DNA from: Spongilla lacustris
Taxonomy: Eukaryota; Porifera; Demospongiae; Spongillida; Spongillidae
Assembly: GCA_949361645.1 (NCBI GenBank)
Contig: OX442435.1
Span: 2,071,999-2,135,998, forward strand
Direction of reading: 5' to 3'
DNA length: 64,000 nucleotides
Part shown: one piece after another, positions 45,290 to 56,646 of the stretch
Layout: each line of letters opens with the position of its first letter
Numbering within the stretch: position 1 is the first letter of the stretch
Notes under the pieces: generated by a model
What the model saw: the letters and a program-made list of their open reading frames with translations, nothing else
Told to the model about the DNA's origin: nothing
The model's database searches: none
Translations under genes and position numbers: made by a program

Positions 45290-46485
45290 AAAACATTCAC
45301 CGGCACACACACATCACCCTCATCCTTTCACACCACCCTCACCCACACATCACCCTCACCCTCCACACATCACACTCATCCCTCCACACATCACCCTCAT
45401 CCTTACACATCACCCTCGCCCTCCGCACATCACATCACCCTCCACACATCACCCTCACCCTCTACACATCACCCTCATCCTTCCACACATCACCTCACCC
45501 TCCACACATCACCCTCACCTTCCACGCATCACCCTCATCCTTCCACACATCACCCTCATCCTCCACACATCACCCTCACCCTCCACACATCACCCTCACC
45601 CTCCACACATCACCCTCACCCTCCACACATCACCCTCATCCTCCACACATCACCCTCACCTTCCACGCATCACCCTCATCCTTCCACAAATCACCCTCAC
45701 CCTCCACACATCACCCTCACCCTCCACACATCACCCTCATCCTCCACACATCACCCTCACCTTCCACGCATCACCCTCATCCTTCCACAAATCACCCTCA
45801 CCCTCCACACATCACCCTCACCCTCCACACATCACCCTCATCCTCCACACATCACCCTCACCTTCCACGCATCACCCTCATCCTTCCACAAATCACCCTC
45901 ACCCTCCACACATCACCCTCACCCTCCACACATCACCCTCACCCTCCACACATCACCCTCACCCTCCACACATCACCCTCACCCTCCACACATCACCCTC
46001 ACCCTCCACACATCACCCTCACCCTCCACACATCACCCTCATCCTCCACACATCACCCTCACCTTCCACGCATCACCCTCATCCTTCCACAAATCACCCT
46101 CGCCCTCCGCACATCACATCACCCTCCACACATCACCCTCACCCTCTACACATCACCCTCACCCTCCACATATCACCCTCACCCTCCACACATCACCCTC
46201 ACCCTCCACATATCACCCTCACCCTTCACACATTACCCTCCCCTCCGCACATTACCCTCACCCTTCACACATTACCCTCCCCTCCGCACATTACCCTCCC
46301 CTCCACCCATCACCTCCCCTCTACACATTACCTTCCCCTTCCACACATCACCCTCCCCTCCACACATCACCCTCCCCTTCTACATATCACCCTCCCCTCT
46401 ACACATCACCCTCCCCCTCTACACATCACCCTCATCCCTCCACACATCACTCCCATCCTTCCCCGCCGCACCCTCACCCTTCATG
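45290..46485. repeat. 20-bp minisatellite with higher-order structure
   Basis: The unit is ACCCTCCACACATCACCCTC. Variant units (TTCCACGCATC, TTCCACAAATC) recur in the same order about every 100 bp between 45640 and 46100, forming a higher-order repeat. Two long frames (448 and 424 aa, STHHPHP/HITLTLH) are open only because the unit lacks stop codons. Confidence 0.9.
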
Positions 46486-47473
46486 CATATATGATAAAAA
46501 TATTAATATGGTTACTGATGTTGAAATTAATGCACTAAGTATGTTTTTAAAATATGTCCTTTTAATTTTTTTCTACTTAACATGATATCGACAACTTTAT
46601 ACAGTTCTACCAAATTTATTTTCCCACTTCTACAGTAACCCCTAAAATGCTCATACTCACTGGCCAGGCTTCACATGTGGTACCCTTTTTAAAAAGATGG
46701 TGTATTGGCTTTGGCTTTTTAGGGGAGCAGGGTATTGTTATTTTGGGTATTAACCCATACTTCATTACCCTTGTTTGCACATAAAGCACCAATTAATGTA
46801 ACTTCTAGGCCTGAAGTAAAACACTACACCAAGAATAGTAAGCAGTTGTAGGTGATTATGACGTCAACCGTTTATGTATATCTTTGTAGGCCCTAATGGT
46901 ATATTATAATAATTGTATTTCAGCTGGGATGATACGCGAACGAACCTATATAGTAATGTACACCTTTATGTGCGATATGTTACATTTTATGGGTTTTTTA
47001 AAAACGTTTTAAATGACTTTTGGGTGGCTGCATTGGATTTGTAATATACTGATTAAAAAAAGGTCTCATAACAGTTGCTATGCATAATCTGGCAGATCAT
47101 TCGGCAAGCCTTTTAGTTTCTTTAATCATTTGCGTAGGAAAACTGCAGGAGTAGCAATATAATTGAAATACGTTTCGCGCTTTTTAAAAGGTCCAACAAT
47201 GTGTAAATTAGAATTTAAAATCAAAAAAAGCATTAAATCAGAGCCAGAGGGAAGTGACGGGCACCCATGGTATTAGGGCGGTTGCACGTACTAAGTTTCC
47301 ACCGATTCAATATAGCCGTGGCTGCCAGACATCCCCCCCCCCCCCCCCCCCCGCCTATAAAGAATATTAGATTTTGTTACAACCTTCACAAAAGTACATA
47401 CTGTATTATAAGTAAATGCCATTAATGTGATTTGTTTAGGGAGTAAACAATGTTTGATGAAGGGTGACTGGTC
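46486..47473. other. TRIM-C last intron, AT-rich part
   Basis: No exon, RNA gene or clear mobile element is seen. A C run lies at 47333-47352. Confidence 0.4.
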
Positions 47474-47930
47474 GTGCACCTACCTTCCAGCTTTGATAGG
47501 GCATGGGAAGCATATAGTGTGTTGAAAGGGGGCTTTGGCAAGTCAATCCTGTCTCTGTGTCTGCAACCCTTCCCTCTAAACAACCTATCCCCAAATCAGA
47601 TTGTCTCTGTCAGGTTCCAGGTATTGTATGCTGCTATATATATAAATGGTGTTCTTGGGAAAGCAACCATTCAGTCTCATAGCCTGCCTATAGAAGACCT
47701 GAATATTGCTGACCCACCCACCACTCCACTTGAGCATTTATTGTTTATTTGTACCTTGTACACTGGTTTTCGTGTCATAGGCTGGCGGCACCCTTCGGGC
47801 TTCTACCCTGACCAACCACGTCAATTCCATGACCTCGTCATGGTGTGGCACATTGGGTGACCAGCATCACACTTGCATGGTCCCAGGTCGGTCTCTGCGC
47901 CGAGAGCTACCACTCACCATGGTAGTGATT
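47474..47930 (+). repeat. Third copy of the unit-associated segment
   Basis: The start (GTGTGTTGAAAGGGGGCTTT, CTGCAACCC) recurs at about 23258-23335, and the end recurs at 32515-32765. A 128-aa frame is open here but interrupted in the sister copies, so I do not call it a gene. Confidence 0.5.
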
Positions 47931-48268
47931 TTTAAAAACTAATTTAAACTCTTTTTGCCTAACATACTAACCTTCATCAAGTTCGTAGGCAATTTTTGTA
48001 CGCTCCTCCATCTCGATCATGTATCTAACGAGCCGATGGTTGAATGAACTCCAAAGCGAATGAAAAACGAAGCAAACACCATTGAGTGCGAGGACCATAG
48101 GTCGCAATAGAACACACGTTGGCTAAAACAGCCTAAATGTAGGCGTTTGTTCGATCTACCATTATTTCCATTTACATGAAATGTGTTAGCGATGTACATT
48201 TGCAAATTTGATAGGCATAAAATAAAATCAGGTAGTAACTAAAACATGTAACCCCTTACAGTGAGGTC

Positions 48269-50473
48269 ATGGAAGCCATCCCACACAATATCTGTAGTGT
48301 GTGCTCAAAGTCCTACACTGATCCAAGAATTCTACCATGTTTGCACTCCTTCTGTCAACAATGTCTCCATTGTGAGATAGTGAAAAGTGGTTCTCAACAA
48401 GTGTTCAAATGTCCCACCTGTGAACGAAGCATGAGCATCCCAGTGGGAGGGGCCAATGATCTCCCTCAGAACCTCCATCTTGGATTTGAAGTAGAGGTAG
48501 CTGGGTACATGTCCAAGATTGTCAGCAACAGTGAGGTGTGTTGTGATGAATGTATAGATGGAAGTAGTGGTCCTGCAGAAGTGTTCTGTTGTACATGTTG
48601 TCAGTTCCTTTGCAAGCATTGTCAGGACTACCATAGAAACAGCCGAAAACTGTCCAAACACAATATGGTTGGACTGGACCATGAGGGAGCCAAACAACTG
48701 CAGGCCACCATGAAGCCAAGAGAATATTACTGCTCTCAGCCTAACCATGAGGACAATAAGCTGAACTTTTATTGTGAGACCTGTAACTTAATGGTGTGCA
48801 GAGACTGCACCACAGTTGCCCACAAGGACCATGGTGTGTCTGAACTGTCCACTGCTGCAGAGGCTCATCGAGGTGACATGAGAGGGACACTTCAATCTGT
48901 ACACGACATATTGGCTGGAGCCATTGATGCTAATAAGAAGACCATGAAACAAGTGGAGATCACCAAACATGAAGCTGAACTGGCCATCAAACATGCATTT
49001 GAACAGCTATACGAAACACTCGAGGAAAGGAAGAAGGCACTGTTGTCAGAGCTGGAAAACATTGCACTCACCCAGACAACATCTCTTACCCTCCAGATGG
49101 AGCAGCTTGAGAAGATCCAACAGGACATCAGTCACTACCCTGAGGTGACCTCCCACATCCTCCAGACCCACACTGACCATGAGGTGGTAGCTATGGGAGG
49201 ACTTATACCCACTGAACTGAAGGCCACCCTTAGAAAGGTTCAGAATGTGTCCTCCACAAACCAATATGGTCGCTTAACCTCTAAAGTGCATACAGATTTC
49301 CTTGTACATGAAATATTGAATTTTGGGGATGTATATGACCAATCTCCAGTTCCATGTAAAAGCATAATCTCTCTTCCATCTGTGAGCAGAATAGAGAAAA
49401 AGCATTTGATGAAATTAGAAACGAGGATGTCGAATGGAGAGAAGTATAGACATGGTGGTGTACAGGTTGAGGCTGAGATGAGGTCCAAGGCCAATAATGG
49501 AGCAGTTGTGTATGGTCAGGTGAAGGACCACAGGGATGGTACCTACACCATCACCCTCACCCCTCAGACTGCTGGTCCTCACCAGCTGGTCATCACAATG
49601 GATGGTCAACATGTCCAGAACAGTCCTCATGACCTTGATGTGAGATCTAAACGGGACTACCTCACCTTATGTGATGTCCAACAAGTGATCAAGTGCAGTC
49701 AACCTGTATGTGTTGCCATCCATGACAGTGGAGACATCTATGTAGGGAGCTGGGATGACTGCATTTATGTATTTGATCAAAAAGGTCAACTGAAGAATAC
49801 CATAGGTAGTGGTGGAAGTGGTGATGGTCAGTTTAGTAATCCATGTGGTATATTCATCAAGGGAGATGTCTTGTATGTTGCAGAAAGTGGAAACCATCGT
49901 ATACAGAAACTAACAAATAGGGGAGAGTTCCTTCATACGTTTGGTCAGAAGGGATCAGGTCAGGGACAGTTTGATGGTCCCCGTGCAATCATTGTTGACT
50001 CAAACAACAGGCTGATTGTTGCTGACTCTAATAACAATAGGATACAAATATTGAATAAAGATGGTGGTTGGTTATTGTCTATAGGCTTAGATGGTGATGA
50101 CGACTTTGAGGAACCATTTGATCTTGCCTTAGACCCTCGGGGAAATATCCATGTTTTATCTGCAACATCAAATGCCATAAAAGTCTTCACCAAGAAAGGT
50201 GTCTATGTCAGATCGTATGGTGATAGAAATTCGCCTAATGGAATAGTCATTGATGATGAAGGTTACAGCATTGTCATTGATGATGAGGGTGAGGGTGATA
50301 GTGAGGGTGATGGTGGTGATGATAGTGGAGGTTGTCTCTCCATATATGATCCCCAAGGAAACAAGATCCACACAGTGCGGAATCTGAACAATCCTTGTGG
50401 TACTGCACTAGATCCCAATGATGGCAGTGTGTATGTTGCTGACTATGATACCATATTGAAGTATTGTGTTTAG
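48269..50473 (+). CDS. TRIM-C: TRIM-NHL RING E3 ubiquitin ligase, large terminal exon, 734 aa
   Basis: This is an intact paralog of TRIM-A. The exon begins at 48262 after acceptor CCCCTTACAG. It has a full RING (ICSVCSK, PCLHSFCQQC, KCPTC), B-box 1 (CCDECIDG ... CKHCQDYH), B-box 2 (YYCSQPNHEDNKLNFYCETC, then CRDCTTVAHKDH), coiled coil, filamin repeat ending HVQNSPHDLDV, and an NHL propeller ending ADYDTILKYCV. The last NHL blades carry an expanded acidic loop (IDDEGEGDSEGDGGDDSGG) where TRIM-A has only CEGNGG. It lies tail to tail with COPS8, 840 bp between stop codons. Predicted function is ubiquitin transfer with NHL-mediated RNA or protein binding. With exons 41569-42814 the product would be 825 aa. 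Confidence 0.95.
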   Translation: MEAIPHNICSVCSKSYTDPRILPCLHSFCQQCLHCEIVKSGSQQVFKCPTCERSMSIPVGGANDLPQNLHLGFEVEVAGYMSKIVSNSEVCCDECIDGSSGPAEVFCCTCCQFLCKHCQDYHRNSRKLSKHNMVGLDHEGAKQLQATMKPREYYCSQPNHEDNKLNFYCETCNLMVCRDCTTVAHKDHGVSELSTAAEAHRGDMRGTLQSVHDILAGAIDANKKTMKQVEITKHEAELAIKHAFEQLYETLEERKKALLSELENIALTQTTSLTLQMEQLEKIQQDISHYPEVTSHILQTHTDHEVVAMGGLIPTELKATLRKVQNVSSTNQYGRLTSKVHTDFLVHEILNFGDVYDQSPVPCKSIISLPSVSRIEKKHLMKLETRMSNGEKYRHGGVQVEAEMRSKANNGAVVYGQVKDHRDGTYTITLTPQTAGPHQLVITMDGQHVQNSPHDLDVRSKRDYLTLCDVQQVIKCSQPVCVAIHDSGDIYVGSWDDCIYVFDQKGQLKNTIGSGGSGDGQFSNPCGIFIKGDVLYVAESGNHRIQKLTNRGEFLHTFGQKGSGQGQFDGPRAIIVDSNNRLIVADSNNNRIQILNKDGGWLLSIGLDGDDDFEEPFDLALDPRGNIHVLSATSNAIKVFTKKGVYVRSYGDRNSPNGIVIDDEGYSIVIDDEGEGDSEGDGGDDSGGCLSIYDPQGNKIHTVRNLNNPCGTALDPNDGSVYVADYDTILKYCV

Positions 50474-51313
50474 TACTTTATCTAATAGTAGTGATGTGCA
50501 ATGCAGAGTGTATGCTGTTATAATAATGCATCTGACACTATATATTCTAGTATTGTATGTAGGTACTTCATGATGTGATGATGATGTGTAAGTGTTGTAT
50601 GCTTTGATCTGACCTGTAGATTTAAATTTGTGCACAGGGGGATTGAAGTATATGTATGCAACACATTGGACCATTATTGTTTCTGGGCACAGAAGTGCGA
50701 AGGTGGGGTGTGTGTTTCCCACTGCTCGCTTTTCTATTGATTTGTCTTATGGTAATGGATGGAAGAACTGTCTGGCCAGGAATCAATGCTTAGGTCGGGA
50801 TGATCAGTCTACTGCCTTTTCAACTCCACCACTGGCTGGCTATACATAAATGATTTGGGACATTGTACGCTTTTGGTACGTTCTCAAAATTTGAAACAAA
50901 AGTTACACTTGCATGTAATTAAAAAATCTTTGCGCCTTATGATGCTTTAAAATTACTGAATAGCGGATGGAAAAATTAGGAATTTGAAAACGTTTGCATT
51001 ATACTGCTTGGTATGTTTGAGGGAATTTGTACATGTACTTGATGATTTAATAAGTTAATGATAACCATGAATTTTGGGTTCGCCATTTGATGTAAACCAG
51101 TTATGCAATCATGCATAAACTACTACTTACATAACACTAGTACTTTGTAACAAGTGCATAGACATCTACATGACCATTAGTTATCTGTCAAGATATTTGC
51201 CAATCCCTGTACAGAAGATGTTCACAACAGAGACAGTACAACATAATACAAAGATGCGTACATGATGACAAAATCTTCTGGTACTGTTGTACACAAACAC
51301 ACACGTATGCATG
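50474..51313. other. Intergenic region between TRIM-C and COPS8 3' ends
   Basis: This is the likely origin of the 3' flank copied behind TRIM-A and TRIM-B (GATGTGATGATGATGTGTAA, ATTTAAATTTGTGCACAGGG). No gene is seen. Both genes should end within it. Confidence 0.6.
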
Positions 51314-52383
51314 CTAATTTTCCAGGAAGGACACAATATCTGTAAGTCGGGCCAGCCTCTCGCGGTGGTTCAACACTTCTGAAGGCTTTGGGCCTGTCAA
51401 AGATGAGTGCCCATAAAGTTCATGTGTACTTTTACATATTAGCAACTCACTGGGCAATGGCGTAGGTCTGCAAACACCAGTGCCATCATCAAACTCCCAT
51501 TGCAATCCTTCTGTAGCTGTGGGGAGCATACACACATATACAATGTATGGAACAAAAGTTTAAAGTTACAATCATGCAATACAACTTTTGACCAACTCAA
51601 TCCTATGTTTTACCCTTCATCCCACACTAGGGTAATCTGCCTTGCATAAACTCTGTGGCGGTATTGTCCGCACAAGCATCTGTATCTTTGAAATAAATGA
51701 CGTCAAATCAATACCTAAATATAAGAACGTTGAAGCAAAACATTATGCATGCTAAGGCCCATTTTGTTTGGAACTGTTCCATACCTATATGCCCACATCA
51801 ATACATGACACATGCACACACATACCTTGTTTAACCTCTTGCTCTGTTTGTCCCAGAAGTGAACAAAGGTCTGCTATACTGATGGTCAAGTACGCTTTTC
51901 CCACAAGGTTCATCACCCTGGTCCTTACTCTTGCTTCCAAGGGAGAAAAGGTGATACAATGAGCAGATGACACTGACCATGTCATTGCTAGGCAACACAT
52001 GTGGTTAGGTCTTAATAATCTGTAACAAAACGAATGGATCCAGCTAGCTTTTATAACAGTTGTTACCATGGTGATACACTTGGACTATTGTCACCCACAC
52101 CCCCAAATGCAGGTGATGGTCATCTTTTGTTGGAATGACCTAGGGATGGGGGTACATATTATACTATTCAGATACGTTAGTGACATTTCTGTGCTGAATC
52201 ATCAGTACTAGTACTGACTCTGAGCGACACATGCATACACCATAAACTAATAGCCGGTTTTATTCCGATCTCCAATGCTGGTAACAAACAATGGAATGCT
52301 GCTGGAATTTTTTTGTCAAACGGGTGTGAAGTAATTTTGTGTAAGCACAAATGGACGTAATCACCTATAACTGCTTGTCGCAT

Positions 52384-52417
<34 letters not shown>

Positions 52418-52990
52418 GCGCACACATATCCCTACCCGCCGCTTACCAACCAGGTCGGTGATGATGGGGACAAGGTGAGGGGGCCAGGTGGCGTTTAGTG
52501 CCAAAGGATAAACGGCGGAAAACTCCCGCTGCCATAGCTTCTTCCCTATTTCCCAAAGGTCCCCGATCTCACCGTTCTTCTGTCTGATCGACTTCGGGAT
52601 TCTCTGCCACAGAAGCTTGGCGTGGTCTCTATTTAAGTGACCAAACATGAAAATAGAGCACTCAATTTTTTTTTTTTTTTTGATCGAACAGGGTGACACG
52701 CCCACTGAACGTACAGTTCGTTCTGAAGAAGGTAAACTCCTATCAGCGTGCCGTACACATCTGCTGTGGTAACACCGCCAGGTGCCTGTGTGCGCAAGAT
52801 GACATGCATATCGGTCAACAGACATTGAGACGAGGTCCCCGTACAGTTTGTGGTGCTCTATTAAATAGCGCCCAGGCCTAGCAAATTGACTGTTTCCAAA
52901 CTTTGCATGCGATCCAATCACCTTCAGTTCTTGCTGCTCGCAGTAGACAGCCAAGCCAGCGTAGTCACCACACTTCAGAAGGTCCTCCAT
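51314..52990 (-). CDS. COPS8: COP9 signalosome subunit 8, six exons, 191 aa
   Basis: Exons on the minus strand are 52922-52990, 52715-52785, 52447-52628, 51826-51933, 51451-51516 and 51314-51393. Donors are GTGATT, GTACGT, GTAAGC, GTATGT and GTGAGT, all acceptors are AG, and the phases 0, 2, 1, 1, 1 close perfectly. The protein starts MEDLLKCGDYAGLAVYCEQQ. It continues APGGVTTADVYGTLIGVYLL, HAKLLWQRIPKSIRQKNGEI, GKAYLTISIADLCSLLGQTE and EGLQWEFDDGTGVCRPTPLP, and ends ERLARLTDIVSFLEN. These align along the length of animal CSN8 (human about 209 aa), a PCI-type subunit of the complex that deneddylates cullin-RING ligases in nucleus and cytoplasm. Intron 3 holds a CA microsatellite. Its start codon faces TAF8 70 bp away. 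The 3' half is duplicated in pieces across the TRIM array. Confidence 0.94.
52385..52427. repeat. CA microsatellite in COPS8 intron 3
   Basis: A run of CA dinucleotides followed by CGCGCGCAC, directly after the exon 3 donor on the minus strand. Confidence 0.9.
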
Positions 52991-53060
52991 ATTTTATTAG
53001 AGCAAGTGATTCTTCCCACGTGATCATTGCGCGGAAAGATTTGTTTACATTTCGAAGGGG
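52991..53060. promoter_or_regulatory. Putative bidirectional COPS8/TAF8 promoter
   Basis: Only 70 bp separate the two divergent start codons. It contains an E-box, CCACGTGATC (CACGTG at 53017-53022), and GCGCGGAAA (53030-53038), which resembles an E2F-type site. No TATA box is evident. Head-to-head housekeeping pairs commonly share a promoter; part of it probably extends into either gene. Confidence 0.6.
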
Positions 53061-56000
53061 ATGGGCGAGGAAAGTTTTGAACTGGCCCGAAGGAAGGCTT
53101 TACAGACGGCCGTGTCTGCTCTGTGCGTAGAAGCGGGCTTTGTGAGTGCAGAAAAGGATGCCATAGGCACTCTGACGGAGATGCTGCAAAGTTGTAGGTG
53201 CAGCTGCGTGCGCTTTTATTAGAATACCTTATTGTTTGCATATTGCGATAACAGATATAACAGAAATTGGACGCATGACACGAATGTATTGCGAGCTAGC
53301 CCAAAGAAATGAGCCAACGCTGTCGGACGTTCAGCTTGCCTTGATGGAATCAGGTGAGTCACGGTTTAGTATAGCAACGTTACACTAACACAGTCGAACC
53401 GCTTTCACCAAAGGAGCAGACGTGAAGTCTCTGGCAGACTATTCAAAACGACCGCAGCGGAGAAATTTGCCCAGGCGTATGTGTATATTTTAATTTAATT
53501 GCATTCGTGCATGCAAATGAGGTCTCCGGTACACTTGTGCGACAGGAAGGCCTTGTGCATTGATGTACAGTGATCATGTCATGTTGTCACCTTTGAGACC
53601 AATTGTAGCAATTGAGGTGGCAGCATTACGTGCTTGTTAGTTCAGACCGCAGTTAGGGCATAATGTCATGTGTCCATAATGTATCATGTGCCCATAATAT
53701 CATGTGCCCATAATGTCATGTGCTTATAATGTCATGTGCTCATAATGTCATGTGCTCATAATGTCATGTGCCCATTATGTCATGTGCATGTGCCCATGAT
53801 ATCATGTCCCCATAATGTCATGTGCCCATAATGTCATGTGCCCATAATACCATGTGCCCATTATGTCATGTGCCCATAATGTCATGTGCTTATTATGTCA
53901 TGTGCCCATTATGTCATGTGCTCATTATGTCATGTGCCCATTATGTCATGTGCCCATTATGTCATGTGCCCATTATGTCATGTGCCCATAATGTCATGTG
54001 CCCATAATGTCATGTGCCCATTATGTCATGTGCCCATAATGTCATGTGCCCATAATATCATGTACCATAATATAATGTGTCCATAATATCTTGTGTCCAT
54101 AATATCATGTTCTCATAATTTGTTGTGGTACTCAGCAGTGCAGTACGTTGTGGTACTCAGCAGTGCAGTACGTTGTGGTACTCAGCAGTGCAGTACTGCT
54201 ATTTTTGCTAGAGCCCTGTATATTTATAAGCGAGGTACTTCTGTTCTTAAAAAATAATAATAGAATGATTTGGTACAAAGGGGAGGGGGAGGGGGGGGGG
54301 ATCATGGTACATGTAGCTATGTTCACAAGCGGTATGAGTGCAATTCTCAACCTTTTGTAACAAAGGAAATCTAATCCATAAGTTTCGTGTGATGTGACAA
54401 GAGTTGTAATAGGTTGTAGGTGTTTAGTTGCAGATAGTGCAGCCTGTAGTCTGTCACATAGAGACTGAGGCCCCGCCCCCATGTAGGTCACATGTTATCT
54501 ATGGAGGCCTGGTAGTTCTGTACCTATTGGGCATGTGGTAGCTCTGTACCTGTAGGGCATGTGGTACATATCGGTACTTTTAAAAATAGTAATTCATGAT
54601 TTCAGGTTTGTCATTGCTTCGCTGACCCCTGGACTTCCTGCCATTGCCTCATTTAATGCTTTGTTAAACTTGTATGGACACAGGATGCAACACTTGATGT
54701 CAGAGATGTTGCAGCATGCCATTTTAATGGGATAACTGGCCGGGCCACACACAAAACTGTCTCATTTCAAGGACTAGTACAGCTGCAGTGGTGTGCGGAG
54801 GTCACACACTGACGTGACCCTTTATGAATCAAATTCCAGCTGTTAATTGATAAGGATGGCTCCAACCTTGATAAGGGTGATCCCACCTTGATAAGGGTGG
54901 CCCCAACTATTTAAGGAGGACCCAACCTTGATTAGGGTGGCCCCAACCTTGCAGGTTTCTACATTAGACAGATTTCACTGTATAGACATACAGACGAGCG
55001 CATTTCCAATTACTGCCCACCGATGTGCAGTGAGTGTAGTATGCAGATAGCAGCCTTGGGGGTCCATCATTACCTCATAGGTAGCCCACTCCCATCATTA
55101 CCTCATAGGTAGCCCGCTCCCATCATTACCTCATTGGTAGCCGCCCCCATCATTACCTCATTGGTAGCCGCCCCCATCATTACCTCATTGGTAGCCGCCC
55201 CCATCATTACCTCATTGGTAGCCGCCCCCATCATTACCTCATTGGTAGCCGCCCCCATCATTACCTCATTGGTAGCCGCCCCCATCATTACCTCATTGGT
55301 AGCCACCCCCATCATTACCTCATAGGTAGCCGCCCCCATCATTACCTCATAGGTAGCCGCCCCCATCATTACCTCATTGGTAGCCACCCCCATCATTACC
55401 TCATAGGTAGCCGCCCCCATCATTACCTCATTGGTAGCCGCCCCCATCATTACCTCATTGGTAGCCACCCCCATCATTACCTCATTGGTAGCCGCCCCCA
55501 TCATTACCTCATTGGTAACCACCCCCATCATTACCTCATTGGTAGCCGCCCCCATCATTACCTCATTGGTAGCCGCCCCCATCATTACCTCATTGGTAGC
55601 CGCCCCCATCATTACCTCATTGGTAGCCGCCCCCATCATTATCATCTGCATGATGTCCTTCCACTACTGTGGGCTTATGAAATCAGTGTAAGGAATGCTT
55701 GTGATGTGAAGCTGTATTGGAATGCAAGTGCAAGGTTCCTTAGATGTGGCATTGGTGTGTGTGTGTGTGCATTTGTGTGTGTGTGTGGGTGTGTGTGTGT
55801 GTGTGTGTGTTGTCTGCTAACTCCCGCTGCTAACTGGCTTTGCTGGCTGGGGGGAGGGGTTACATGTATGGGGTCATGATGGTCGTCATAAAATCATATG
55901 AAAAGAGGAAAGAAGAAACAAATTGATTGAACTCAAGATTCAATCAGACGATGCATGTACGTGTATGTGCAACAGCCAATGTGATTCTGTTTCGTTCTCA

Positions 56001-56607
56001 CCTACGTGATATAAAGTGATCCTTGTACATGTGTATCTCTTGATTTCCGCTTTCCCCTCCTCCCCTCTCCGCTCCTCTCTCGTAGAACCTCGCACCTTTC
56101 CCCAGAGCCAACCCAAATGTCTGCAGGTGGGTGGGAAGGTGCCCCACCCACCTCACATACCCGGCCACCTCCCCTTGTTCCCTGATCCTCATACCTACAT
56201 CAAGACACCTGTAAGTGTGTGCGTGTGCCACAATGCATGTGTGTGTGTGTTGTGTGTGTGTACGCATATGTGTGCATATTTGTGTTCTATGTTGTGTGTA
56301 TTTGTGTTTGCGTTTGTTGTATTGTGTATGTGTGTATTTATGGTGTGTATGTATGGTGTGTATGTGTGGTGTGTATGTGTGTTGTATGTATGGTGTGTTG
56401 TGTATGTGCATATGTGTGTTTGTATGTGTGTTGTGGGCATTGTGTGAGTACTGCCAGTATACACACCCTCACACAGTACACATATGCAACTATATTTGCC
56501 CCCACCTTGTGTTCAGCCGTAGCACATTGCATGCATGCCTCATTCCACAACTGTTTTGTCTTTTTGCGCTCAGAATGAGAGCACTTGTGGTTATTCAGGC
56601 TTGTCCA

Positions 56608-56646
<39 letters not shown>

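Noticed and set aside
45239..46585. Open frames of 448 and 424 aa rich in STHHPHP and HITLTLH
   Set aside because: Both are overlapping readings of a 20-bp tandem repeat without stop codons, in an intron of TRIM-C, with no domain or splice context.
47474..47860. 128-aa frame upstream of TRIM-C considered as an extra exon
   Set aside because: The homologous stretches at 23258 and 32515 have stops and indels in that frame, and no acceptor or donor fits the phase needed by the TRIM exon.
53822..54086. Cysteine/histidine-rich frames (CHVPIMSCAHYVM) resembling a metal-binding protein
   Set aside because: By-product of the 16-bp CATGTGCCCATAATGT repeat in TAF8 intron 3.
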